Below, in pieces: positions 42,677-50,766 of a stretch of 64,000 nucleotides of DNA. The translations under genes were made by a program, and so were the position numbers. Below the pieces are notes generated by a model that saw only the letters and a program-made list of their open reading frames with translations, did no database searches and had not been told where the DNA came from. How positions within the stretch are numbered: position 1 is the stretch's first letter; every line of letters starts with the position of its first letter. Origin of the DNA: Streptomyces toyocaensis. GTDB lineage: Bacteria; Actinomycetota; Actinomycetes; Streptomycetales; Streptomycetaceae. Location of the stretch: positions 124,001 through 188,000 of the forward strand of contig NZ_JFCB01000002.1 of NCBI RefSeq assembly GCF_000725125.1, in the 5' to 3' direction.

Positions 42677-42725
42677 GCTCCGCGTACGCCGACCCCGCTC
42701 CGCGTACGCCGACGTCCGTACGCGG
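42677..42725. repeat. 17-base direct repeat plus inverted half-site
   Basis: GCTCCGCGTACGCCGAC occurs at 42677-42693 and 42697-42713, and CGTACGCGG (42717-42725) is the inverse of the central part. It lies between the divergent antiporter and DUF2269-like genes and may be an operator. Confidence 0.6.
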
Positions 42726-42743
42726 GGTTACTCCCGCCGTCAG

Positions 42744-43310
42744 ATGTCCGTGCCGCCGCGGCCCGGCACCGTGGGTCGGGTGAAACTCAGCCGACCCGCA
42801 CGCCGGGCCCACCTCGTCGTCCATGTCGTCGCCTCCGCCGGCTGGCTCGGACTCACCCTCGGGCTGCTCGCGCTCGGCATCACCGCGAACACGACCGGGG
42901 AGCCGGCCGTGGTGGAGGCGTCCGTCCGGGCCATGAAGCTCTTCGCCGACTGGCTCCTGCTCCCGATCGCCTTCGTGACGCTCGCCGGCGGTCTCGTCCT
43001 GTCCCTGGGTACGTCCTGGGGACTGGCGAGGCACCGCTGGGTGTGGACGAAGTTCTGGCTGACCCTGGCCACGGTCACCGCCACGGTCCTCGCCCTGCGG
43101 CCGGGCGTGGACGCGGCCGCGGACGCCGTGTCCGCCGGGCGCACCCTGCCCGACGGCGGCGACGTCCTCATGGGGCCGGTCGTCTCGCTCACCGCCTACG
43201 TCTTCATGACGGTGATCTCCGTCCTCAAGCCCTGGGGCCTCACCCGCCGTGGCCGGCGCCTGCGGGCGGCCGCCCGTAGGCCGGCTTCCGCCGGGCCCGC
43301 CCGCGTCTGA
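42744..43310 (+). CDS. DUF2269-like four-helix membrane protein
   Basis: A 188-residue membrane protein with four hydrophobic segments: LVVHVVASAGWLGLTLGLLA, WLLLPIAFVTLAGGLVLSLG, the segment around WTKFWLTLATVTATVLAL, and GPVVSLTAYVFMTVISVLKP. The pattern, with His-Val-x-x-Ser in the first helix, fits the DUF2269 group. Function unknown. The start is uncertain: ATG 42744 or GTG 42780 (MKLSRPARRAH), neither with a good ribosome site; the shorter form begins just before the first helix. It converges with htpG, with only 23 bases between. Confidence 0.75.
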   Translation: MSVPPRPGTVGRVKLSRPARRAHLVVHVVASAGWLGLTLGLLALGITANTTGEPAVVEASVRAMKLFADWLLLPIAFVTLAGGLVLSLGTSWGLARHRWVWTKFWLTLATVTATVLALRPGVDAAADAVSAGRTLPDGGDVLMGPVVSLTAYVFMTVISVLKPWGLTRRGRRLRAAARRPASAGPARV

Positions 43311-43333
43311 GCGCGGACGGGCGCGCGGTCACC

Positions 43334-45232
43334 TCACAGGGTGCGCTCCAGCCGGTCGGCCATCAGCTGCACGAAACGAGCCGGGTCCTTCGGCCGGCCG
43401 CCCTCGGCCAGCACGGCCAGCGAGTACAGCAGTTCCGCGGTGTCGGTGAGGTCCGAGGGGTCCTCGCGATGCCCGTACGCCTCGTTCAGGCCCTTGACCA
43501 GGGCGTGGTCCGGGTTGAGTTCGAGGATGCGCCGGGTGCGCGGCACCTCCTGCCCCATGGCCCGGTACATGTTCTCCAGCGCCGGCGTCAGATCGTTCGC
43601 GTCGGCGACCAGACAGGCCGGCGAGACGGTCAGCCGTGTCGACAGACGCACCTCCTTGACGTCCTCCTGCAGCCGCTCCCGCATCCAGCCGAGCAGACCC
43701 GCGTAGGCCTCGGCCTGCTGCTCCTTCTCGTCCTCGCTCCGGTCGTCCTCCCGGGCGCCGAGGTCGATCTCGCCCTTGGCGACGGACCGCAGCCGCTTGC
43801 CCTCGTACTCGCCCACGGCGTCGACCCACACCTCGTCGACGGGGTCGGTGAGCAGCAGCACCTCGATGCCCCGCTCCCGGAACGCCTCCATGTGCGGGGA
43901 GTTGTCGATGCTCTCCCGGGACTCGCCGGTGATGTAGTAGATGTCGTCCTGCTCCTCCGGCATGCGCTCCACGTACTGCCGCAGCGTGACCGTCCCGTCG
44001 TCCCCCTGGGTGGTGGTGAACGACGTCACCGCGAGGAGGGCGTCACGGTTGTCGGGGTCGGTGACCAGCCCCTCCTTCAGCACGGCGCCGAACTCCCGCC
44101 AGAGCGTGGCGTACCGCTCGGTGTCCTCCGTCATCATGTTCTTGACCGAGGACAGCACCTTCTTCGTGAGCCGGCGCTGCATCATCCGGATGTGCCGGTC
44201 CTGCTGCAGGATCTCGCGCGACACGTTCAGCGAGAGGTCCTGCGCGTCGACGACGCCCTTGACGAAGCGCAGGTACGACGGCAGGAGCGCCTCGCAGTCG
44301 TCCATGATGAAGACACGCTTCACGTACAGCTGCAGCCCGTGCCGGTAGTTCTGGTTGAACAGGTCGTGCGGGGCGTGCGACGGGACGAACAGCAGGGCCT
44401 GGTACTCGAAGGTGCCCTCGGCCTGCAGCTGGATGGTCTCCAGCGGTTCGCGCCAGTCGTGGCCGATGTGCTTGTAGAGCTCGTGGTACTCCTCCTCGGA
44501 CACCTCCTCGCGCGAACGCGCCCACAGCGCCTTCATCGAGTTGAGCGTCTGGGACCCGGCCGTCTCGCCCTCGTCGCCGGTCCCGCCGACCAGCCGGATC
44601 GGCCAGGTGATGAAGTCCGAGTACCGCTTGACGATCTCCTTGATCTTCCACACCGAGGCGTAGTCGTGCAGCTGGTTGTCGGGGTCGGCCGGCTTGAGGT
44701 GCAGCGTGACCGAGGTGCCCCGCGGTGCGTCGTCGACCGGTTCCAGCGTGTACGTGCCCTCGCCGCGCGACGTCCAGCGGGTGCCCTGCCGCTCTCCCGC
44801 GCGCCGGGTGAGCAGGGTGACCTCGTCCGCGACCATGAAGCCCGAGTAGAAGCCGACGCCGAACTGGCCGATCAGGCCTTCCGCCCCGGCCGCGTCCTGC
44901 GCCTCTCGGAGCTCCCGCAGGAACTCGGCGGTGCCCGAGTTGGCGATCGTGCCGATGAGCTGCCCGACCTCGTCGTACGACATGCCGATGCCGTTGTCCC
45001 GCACGGTGAGCGTACGGGCGTCCTGGTCGATCTCGAGCTCGATGTGCAGGTCGGAGACGTCGGCGTCGAGTGTGTCGTCCCGCAGCGCGGCCAGACGCAG
45101 CTTGTCGAGCGCGTCGGAGGCGTTGGAGACGAGTTCACGCAGGAAGACGTCCTTGTTCGAGTAGACCGAGTGAATCATCAGCTGGAGCAGCTGACGGGCC
45201 TCTACCTGGAACTCAAACGTTTCGGTCGGCAT
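43334..45232 (-). CDS. htpG: Chaperone HtpG (bacterial Hsp90)
   Basis: A 632-residue homodimeric ATP-dependent chaperone. N-terminal GHKL ATPase: helix with [62 protein letters not shown]. Middle domain: [11 protein letters not shown] and the [20 protein letters not shown] and LNVSREILQ blocks. The C-terminal dimerisation domain is complete and, as usual for bacteria, ends without MEEVD. A matching promoter lies just upstream. It aids refolding of client proteins during heat and other stress. Confidence 0.96.
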
Positions 45233-45267
45233 GGTTCGCGCTTACCTCACTGGTCCATGAGTCGCGG

Positions 45268-45296
45268 AAGATACTGGCGCGCCTCACTCTAGTAAA
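45268..45296 (-). promoter_or_regulatory. htpG promoter
   Basis: On the gene strand TTTACT (45296-45291) and TATCTT (45273-45268) are separated by 17 bases, which fits a housekeeping-type promoter about 35 bases upstream of the htpG start codon. I see no HspR (HAIR) or CIRCE element. Confidence 0.5.
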
Positions 45297-45302
45297 AACG
45301 TC

Positions 45303-45920
45303 TCACTCCCCGGTGCCGCGCCCGGAGTCGGGTCCGGACGCGGCCGCGTCCAGGAGGGGGCCGAGCTCCCGGGCCACCGTCGTCAGGGCGCGGACGCTCC
45401 GCTCGGCGCGGGCGATCAGGATCGCCCCTTCGAGGGAGCTGATCATCAGCGTGGCGAGCGGTGTGGCGCGCTCGACGGGGACCCCCATGCCGGTCAGGGC
45501 ACCGGCCACCGCGCCGGTCCACCCGGTGAAGGCGGCGGACGCGGCCTCCCGCGTCGAATCGGCGGAACCGGCACGGTCGACCGTGGCGGCGGCGACCGGG
45601 CAGCCGCCGCCGAAGCCGTGGCTCTCGTACTCGTCGGTCCACTGGCGCACCATCAGGGCGAACAGCGCGCCGGGCGTGGGCTCGGGCAGCGCGGCGAGGA
45701 AGCGGGCCACGCGGTCGCCCGCGTACCGGCCCGCCCAGCCCACCGCCTCGTTGACGAGCTGCTCCTTGCCGCCCGGGAAGTAGTGCTGGAGCGACCCGCG
45801 CGGCGCCCGCGCGTGCGCGGCCACGTCGCGCATCCCCGTGGAGGACACCCCGTCGCGCCGGATCAGCTGGGCCGCGCTGAAGACCATCCGCTCCCGTGGC
45901 GCCCGTTCCGGCACCGCCAT
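45303..45920 (-). CDS. TetR-family repressor
   Basis: A 205-residue regulator. The N-terminal helix-turn-helix is [40 protein letters not shown]. The C-terminal ligand domain ([33 protein letters not shown]) is of the LmrA/YxaF type, which senses drugs or flavonoids in other bacteria. The start ATG 45920 lies 39 bases from the first of two TATGAC-N4-GTCAT operator sites, supporting autorepression and control of the divergent oxidoreductase. No clear Shine-Dalgarno. Confidence 0.9.
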   Translation of the reverse strand: MAVPERAPRERMVFSAAQLIRRDGVSSTGMRDVAAHARAPRGSLQHYFPGGKEQLVNEAVGWAGRYAGDRVARFLAALPEPTPGALFALMVRQWTDEYESHGFGGGCPVAAATVDRAGSADSTREAASAAFTGWTGAVAGALTGMGVPVERATPLATLMISSLEGAILIARAERSVRALTTVARELGPLLDAAASGPDSGRGTGE

Positions 45921-45958
45921 CCCGGCCTCCCGCCCGCGTGTTCCCGACTCCCTCACCC

Positions 45959-46001
45959 TATGACCGCCGTCATGAAGGCGGCTACTATGACAGCCGTCAT
46001 A
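45959..46001. promoter_or_regulatory. Double TetR operator TATGAC-N4-GTCATA
   Basis: TATGACCGCCGTCATG (45959-45974) and TATGACAGCCGTCATA (45986-46001) are two copies of one 16-base palindrome, centres 27 bases apart. They lie between the TetR gene and the divergent oxidoreductase gene, where TetR-family autoregulators bind. Confidence 0.85.
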
Positions 46002-46043
46002 GACGTCAGGGTGCGCCGGCGCACCCGGAAACGGCGGTGCGTC

Positions 46044-46949
46044 GTGCACGTGGGTTTCATCGGACTCGGGGTCATGGGCGGGCCCATGGCGCTCAACCTC
46101 GCCCGCGCCGGGACGCCGCTCGTCGTCTGGAACCGCACCGCCGGCCGGTGCGCACCGCTGCGGGAGGCCGGGGCCGACGTGGCCGGCGGCGCCGCCGAGG
46201 TCTTCGGCCGGGCCGGCACCGTGCTCCTGATGCTGGCCGACGAGGCGGCCGTCGACGCGGTGCTGGGCCGCGGCACCCCGGACTTCGCGGCGCGGGTCGC
46301 CGGGCATACCGTGGTCCACATGGGCACGACGTCGCCGGAGTACTCGGCCGCCCTTCAGGACGCGGTCCGCCGCGCGGGCGGGGCCTACGCGGAGGTCCCG
46401 GTTTCCGGCTCCCGGATCCCGGCGGAGCAGGGACAACTGGTCGCGATGCTGGCGGGAGACGACGCCGCCGTCGCGGCCGTCCGGCCCGTGCTCCCCCCGA
46501 TGTGCCGCGAGACGTTCGACTGCGGTCCGGTCCCGAACGCCCTGCTGATGAAGCTCGCCGTGAACCTCTTCCTGATCACCCAGGTCACCGGGCTCACCGA
46601 GGCGTTCCACTTCGCCGCCCGGCACGGTCTCGACCGCCGCCGCTTCCTCGACGTCCTGGACGCGGGACCGATGGCGAGTGCCGTCTCCCGGATGAAGGCA
46701 CCCAAGCTGCTCGACCGCGACTTCACGGTGCAGGCCGCGGCCACCGACGTACTGAAGAACAACCGCCTGATCGCGGAGGCGGCCCGCAGGGCGGGCGTGG
46801 CCTCCCCGCTCCTCGACGTCTGCCACACCCTCTTCGGCGAGACCGTGGCGGACGGCCACGGGGGCGAGGACATGGTGGCCGTGCTCCGCGCGCTGGAGGC
46901 GAGGACCGACGGCGCTTCCCCCGGTATCCCCGTGGGCGAGCACACATGA
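46044..46949 (+). CDS. NAD(P)-dependent beta-hydroxyacid dehydrogenase-family enzyme
   Basis: A 301-residue enzyme of the 3-hydroxyisobutyrate dehydrogenase/GLYR superfamily. Rossmann motif [18 protein letters not shown], then the substrate-binding [15 protein letters not shown] and the catalytic-Lys helix [20 protein letters not shown]. It should reduce or oxidise a beta-hydroxy acid or reduce an aldehyde such as succinic semialdehyde or methylglyoxal; imine reductases also belong here, so the reaction is open. The GTG at 46044 is the best start; upstream in-frame codons run into the operator. Expected to be induced by the ligand of the divergent TetR protein. Confidence 0.87.
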   Translation: MHVGFIGLGVMGGPMALNLARAGTPLVVWNRTAGRCAPLREAGADVAGGAAEVFGRAGTVLLMLADEAAVDAVLGRGTPDFAARVAGHTVVHMGTTSPEYSAALQDAVRRAGGAYAEVPVSGSRIPAEQGQLVAMLAGDDAAVAAVRPVLPPMCRETFDCGPVPNALLMKLAVNLFLITQVTGLTEAFHFAARHGLDRRRFLDVLDAGPMASAVSRMKAPKLLDRDFTVQAAATDVLKNNRLIAEAARRAGVASPLLDVCHTLFGETVADGHGGEDMVAVLRALEARTDGASPGIPVGEHT

Positions 46950-46992
46950 GCCGGACCGGCGGCTCGCCCGGCCGGCGTGCAAGCATGGGCGA

Positions 46993-47799
46993 ATGAGCAT
47001 CCACCGCAGGAACAACATCCGTGTGACCGGACGCCCCGCCGGCCGCACGGTCGTCCTGGTGCACGGATTCGGCTGCGACCAGAACATGTGGCGCCTGGTC
47101 GAGCCCGCCCTGGCCCAGGACTTCCGCGTGGTGCTGTTCGACTACGTGGGCGCGGGCCGCTCCGACCTGTCGGCCTGGCAGGAGGAGCGCTACTCCTCCC
47201 TCGACGGCTACGCCCGTGACGTGGTGGAGGTCTGCGAGGAACTCGACCTGCGCGACGCGGTCGTGGTCGGGCACTCCGTGAGCGCGATGACCTGCGTGCT
47301 GGCCCTGAGGGCGGCTCCGGACCGCATCGGCTCCCTGGTCATGGTGTGCCCGTCGCCGTGCTACATCGACGAGGACGGCTACCGCGGCGGTTTCAGCGCG
47401 GAGGACATCGACGAGCTCCTGGAGTCGCTGGAGTCCAACTACCTGGGCTGGTCGGCGGCCATGGCCCCGGTGATCATGGGCAACCCGGACCGGCCCGAGC
47501 TGGGCGAGGAGCTCACCAACAGCTTCTGCGCGACCGACCCGGACATCGCCCGGGTCTTCGCGCGCACGACGTTCCTGTCCGACAGCCGCAAGGACCTCGC
47601 GCATGTGACCGTGCCCACTCTGATCCTGGAGTGCGAGCAGGACGTCATCGCGCCGCCGGAGGTCGGCGCCTACGTCCACGCCGCGATACCCGGCAGCGAG
47701 CTGGTCACCCTCCCCGCCACCGGCCACTGCCCCCAGCTGAGCGCTCCACAGGCCACCGCCGCAGCGATCCGTTCCTTCGCGTCGGCCCTCGGACGATGA
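46993..47799 (+). CDS. rsbQ: RsbQ-like alpha/beta hydrolase
   Basis: A 268-residue hydrolase very close in wording to Bacillus RsbQ (and to plant KAI2/D14). The catalytic triad is Ser95 in VVGHSVSAM, Asp217 in ECEQDVIAP and His245 in ATGHCPQLS, each offset by one or two from Bacillus Ser96, Asp219 and His247. Other shared blocks are GAGRSDLSAW, MVCPSPCYI, NYLGWSAAMAPVIMGNPDRP and FCATDPDIARVFA. In Bacillus it supplies or processes a small hydrophobic ligand that activates the phosphatase RsbP under energy stress. The next gene overlaps by ATGA and encodes a PAS-PP2C protein, the same pair as in Bacillus. Confidence 0.92.
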   Translation: MSIHRRNNIRVTGRPAGRTVVLVHGFGCDQNMWRLVEPALAQDFRVVLFDYVGAGRSDLSAWQEERYSSLDGYARDVVEVCEELDLRDAVVVGHSVSAMTCVLALRAAPDRIGSLVMVCPSPCYIDEDGYRGGFSAEDIDELLESLESNYLGWSAAMAPVIMGNPDRPELGEELTNSFCATDPDIARVFARTTFLSDSRKDLAHVTVPTLILECEQDVIAPPEVGAYVHAAIPGSELVTLPATGHCPQLSAPQATAAAIRSFASALGR

Positions 47800-49073
47800 G
47801 CCCGGCGGCAGGCGGTTCCGAGGGGCCGGGTACGGGAACGCCCGCAGTGCGGGCGACGTTCAGCGCGCTGCTGGAGGACTCGGTGGAGGACCTGTACGAC
47901 TCGGCGCCGTGCGGCTACCTGTCCACCCTGATGGACGGCACCATAGCCAAGATCAACGCCACCCTGCTGGGCTGGCTCGGTCTGACCCGCGACGAGGTGG
48001 TGGGCCGGATGCGCTTCAGCGACCTGCTCACCGTCGGCGGCAAGCTCTACCACGAGACGCACTTCGCGCCCCTGCTGCGCATGCAGGGGCACCTCGGCGG
48101 TATCGCGCTGGAGATGAAGACGGCGTCCGGCCCCCGGCTGCCCGTCCTGGTCACCTCGACCGTCAAGGAGAGCGACGACGGCGAGCCGCTGCTGATCCGG
48201 ACCTCCGTCTTCGACGCCACGGACCGAAGAGCCTACGAGAACCAGCTGCTGACCGCCCGCCGCGCGGCCGACGAGGCCCGCCGGCAGGCCGAGGCCGACC
48301 GCGAGCAGCTCCGCGAGGCACTGGCGGTGCTCCAGCGGAGTCTGCTGCCCGCGGCCCTGCCCGACATCCCCGGCGTGGAGATCGCCTGCCACTACCACAC
48401 GGCCTCCGCGCTGCAGGTGGGCGGGGACTTCTACGACCTGTTCGCGCTCGACGACGACCGGGCCGTCTTCTTCCTCGGTGATGTCTGCGGCAAGGGGCCG
48501 CAGGCCGCGGCGCTGACCTCGCTCACCCGTCACACCCTGCGTGCGGCCGCGCTGCACGACTCCGATCCCGTCGCCGACCTGCGCATGCTCAACACGGTTC
48601 TGCTGGACCGGTACACCGGTGACGATCCGCGGTACTGCACCGCCGTGGTCGGGGTCCTGGAGCGCGTGGGGGACGGATGGGAGGTCCGGATGGCCTCCGG
48701 CGGCCATCCTCCCGCGTTGGTGCTGCGCGCGGACGGCCGGGCGGAGTACCTCCCCACCCGCGGTGGCATGCTCGTCGGGGCTGTGCCCGAGGCGCACTTC
48801 GTCCCGGTCCGCACCACCTTGCGTCCGGGCGACACCCTGCTGCTCTACACCGACGGCCTCACCGAGGCCCGTACAGGCCCCGATCGGGACCTGTACGGCT
48901 ACGAGGCGCTGGAGTCCTTCGTCACCGGTCTCGCGCCGTCGGGACCCGGCCGCGTGGTCGACGCCCTGACGGACCTGCTGCGGGGCTTCGGCGACGGACT
49001 GGACGACGACACCGCCCTGCTCGCCATCGGCGTTCCCGCCCGCACGGACGCCGGACCCGGAACCACACCGTGA
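47796..49073 (+). CDS. rsbP: RsbP-like PAS-SpoIIE phosphatase
   Basis: A 425-residue phosphatase. An N-terminal PAS domain (about 25-140: LYDSAPCGYLSTLMDGTIAK, LTVGGKLYHETHFAPLLRMQ), a short coiled coil (about 145-185), and a PP2C/SpoIIE domain (about 190-415) with metal-binding LQVGGDFYDLFAL, FLGDVCGKGPQAA and LDDDTALLAI. In Bacillus, RsbP dephosphorylates the anti-anti-sigma factor RsbV, releasing sigma-B. Its coupling to an RsbQ-type hydrolase is the strongest argument for the same job here. No anti-sigma pair lies in the operon, so its target must be elsewhere. Confidence 0.92.
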   Translation: MSPAAGGSEGPGTGTPAVRATFSALLEDSVEDLYDSAPCGYLSTLMDGTIAKINATLLGWLGLTRDEVVGRMRFSDLLTVGGKLYHETHFAPLLRMQGHLGGIALEMKTASGPRLPVLVTSTVKESDDGEPLLIRTSVFDATDRRAYENQLLTARRAADEARRQAEADREQLREALAVLQRSLLPAALPDIPGVEIACHYHTASALQVGGDFYDLFALDDDRAVFFLGDVCGKGPQAAALTSLTRHTLRAAALHDSDPVADLRMLNTVLLDRYTGDDPRYCTAVVGVLERVGDGWEVRMASGGHPPALVLRADGRAEYLPTRGGMLVGAVPEAHFVPVRTTLRPGDTLLLYTDGLTEARTGPDRDLYGYEALESFVTGLAPSGPGRVVDALTDLLRGFGDGLDDDTALLAIGVPARTDAGPGTTP

Positions 49074-49080
49074 AGCGTCC

Positions 49081-49245
49081 GAGATCATCGCGTCGCCCGC
49101 ATCCACCGGTCTTGTCCTCGACGTCGCCGGTGACCTCGGCCACAGCGGCGCCCCGCGGCCGGGCCGCGCGGGGAGCGCCTCCGCGCGCGGCCTGCCGCAC
49201 CTGACCGGGCTCGATCACGTGTGCGCGATGCGCGACAGCGCGTAG
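49081..49245 (+). pseudogene. Possible STAS (anti-anti-sigma) fragment
   Basis: Between rsbP and the ligase gene is a 347-base gap. In it, the frame starting at 49081 reads TGLVLDVAGDLGHSGAPRPG and further on LTGLDHVCAMRDSA before a stop. The first part resembles the opening strand of STAS domains of RsbV-type proteins (which often read LDVAGDLDHHTAP), but there is no start codon and the rest is not preserved. It could be the remains of an rsbV-like gene that once followed rsbP, or chance. Confidence 0.3.
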
Positions 49246-49420
49246 TCCCGCGAGGGGCCGCCCCGCTGTCCGCGGACCACCGGCCGGTGACCCCGAGCGG
49301 TGGTGTGCGGCGTGAGCCGATTGTGGTCACGGCATTCGGGGCACTCGGACCGTGCCGAACTCCCGCCGAAGCCCTCCGGGCCCGGCCGGACGGCACAGGA
49401 CGAGGGCAAGGGGACCAACG

Positions 49421-50614
49421 GTGACGGTGCGTATCGGAGCAGAGGAAGAATTCCACGTCGTGGACGTGGAGAGCGGTCGGCTCGTGCCGCGTGCCGACAC
49501 GCTGCTCGACAGGCTGGGCGGAGACGGCTTCAGCCGTGAACTTCAGCAGTCGGCCGTGGAGAGCAACAGTCAGGTGCACGACACCCTGGACGACCTCTTC
49601 GCGGACCTGTCCGGCACCCGGCGCCGGCTGGACGCGGCCGCATCCTCCCTCGGCTTGGCCGTCGTGGCCGCGGGCACCGTTCCGCTGGCCCGCCTCACCC
49701 CCCGCGACGTCACCGCCGACGCCCGGTTCCGGCGCATGTCCGACGACTACCGCCGGGTCGCCGACGAGCAGCTCATCTGCAGCGCCCAGGTGCACGTCGA
49801 CGTACCCGACCGGGACACCGCGGTACGCGCCATGTGCCTGGTGTCACCCTGGTTGCCGCCGCTGCTGGCCCTGTCGGCCAGCTCGCCGTTCTGGCTGGGG
49901 TCCGACACCGGATACGCCAGCTGGCGCACGATGCTCTGGCAGCGGTGGCCCACCGCGGGTCCCGCCGGCTGCTACCGGAGCGCCGCCGACTACGACGCCG
50001 CCGTGACGGAGCTGATCGGTTCGGGCGTCATCAGTGACACCGGGATGCTGTACCACGACGTACGGCCGTCGGCCCACCAGGGCACCCTGGAGATGCGGAT
50101 CTGCGACGCCTGCCCGCGCGCCGAGACCGTGGTGCTGGTCGCCGGCCTGTTCCGCGCGCTGGTGCTGGACGCCCGCGAGCGGCTGGAGCGGGGCTCCGGA
50201 ACGGGGTGCGACGGACACCACGAGTGGCTGCGCGCCGCGACCTGGCGCGCCGCGCGCTCGGGTCTCGAGGGCACGCTCGTCGATCCCGGGACCCGTCGAG
50301 GGGCTCCGGCCCCCGTGGTGCTGCGCGGGATGCTGCACCGGCTTCGGCCCGCGCTGGAGGCGTCCGGTGACTTCGCCACCGTGCGCACGCTCCTCGAGGA
50401 GGCACTCGCCACGGGCAGCATGGCGCACCGGCTGCGGCGGGCGGCTCGCGACGAGGACCTGCTCGCCGGCATCGACATGCTGGCCGCCGAGACCCGCGGC
50501 GACCGCCTCGCACCGAACGCCTCCCGCCGCCGTCACCGGAGGCCGGCCGACACCTGCGGTCCGGGCCCGGCCAGGACCCACGCGTCCGCCACGACCCCGG
50601 GGACGCCCGGCTGA
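49421..50614 (+). CDS. GCS2/YbdK-type carboxylate-amine ligase
   Basis: A 397-residue ATP-dependent ligase of the glutamate-cysteine ligase 2 (YbdK) family, which activates a carboxylate, typically glutamate gamma-carboxyl, and joins it to an amine or amino acid. The N-terminal VRIGAEEEFHVVDVESG gives the family's acidic Mg/ATP ligands; QQSAVESNSQVH, QLICSAQVHVDVPDRD and MLYHDVRPSAHQGTLEMRIC are the other conserved blocks. The C-terminal 35 residues are disordered. Start GTG 49421 follows GGGG. It is 152 bases before an asnO-type amidotransferase gene, so I infer that both act on the same peptide-like product. Confidence 0.87.
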   Translation: MTVRIGAEEEFHVVDVESGRLVPRADTLLDRLGGDGFSRELQQSAVESNSQVHDTLDDLFADLSGTRRRLDAAASSLGLAVVAAGTVPLARLTPRDVTADARFRRMSDDYRRVADEQLICSAQVHVDVPDRDTAVRAMCLVSPWLPPLLALSASSPFWLGSDTGYASWRTMLWQRWPTAGPAGCYRSAADYDAAVTELIGSGVISDTGMLYHDVRPSAHQGTLEMRICDACPRAETVVLVAGLFRALVLDARERLERGSGTGCDGHHEWLRAATWRAARSGLEGTLVDPGTRRGAPAPVVLRGMLHRLRPALEASGDFATVRTLLEEALATGSMAHRLRRAARDEDLLAGIDMLAAETRGDRLAPNASRRRHRRPADTCGPGPARTHASATTPGTPG

Positions 50615-50766
50615 TCCGGACCGGCCCACCGGCCCGTACGCGCATCCGCAACGACCCCTGACGAAGGAGAGTGTCGCACCGCCATGTCCAGTTGTACGCA
50701 TGCCTCCCCGCGCCCGCCCCAGGATCCGGACCCGGACCTGGCTCCCGGGGAGAGGAGGAACCGCTG

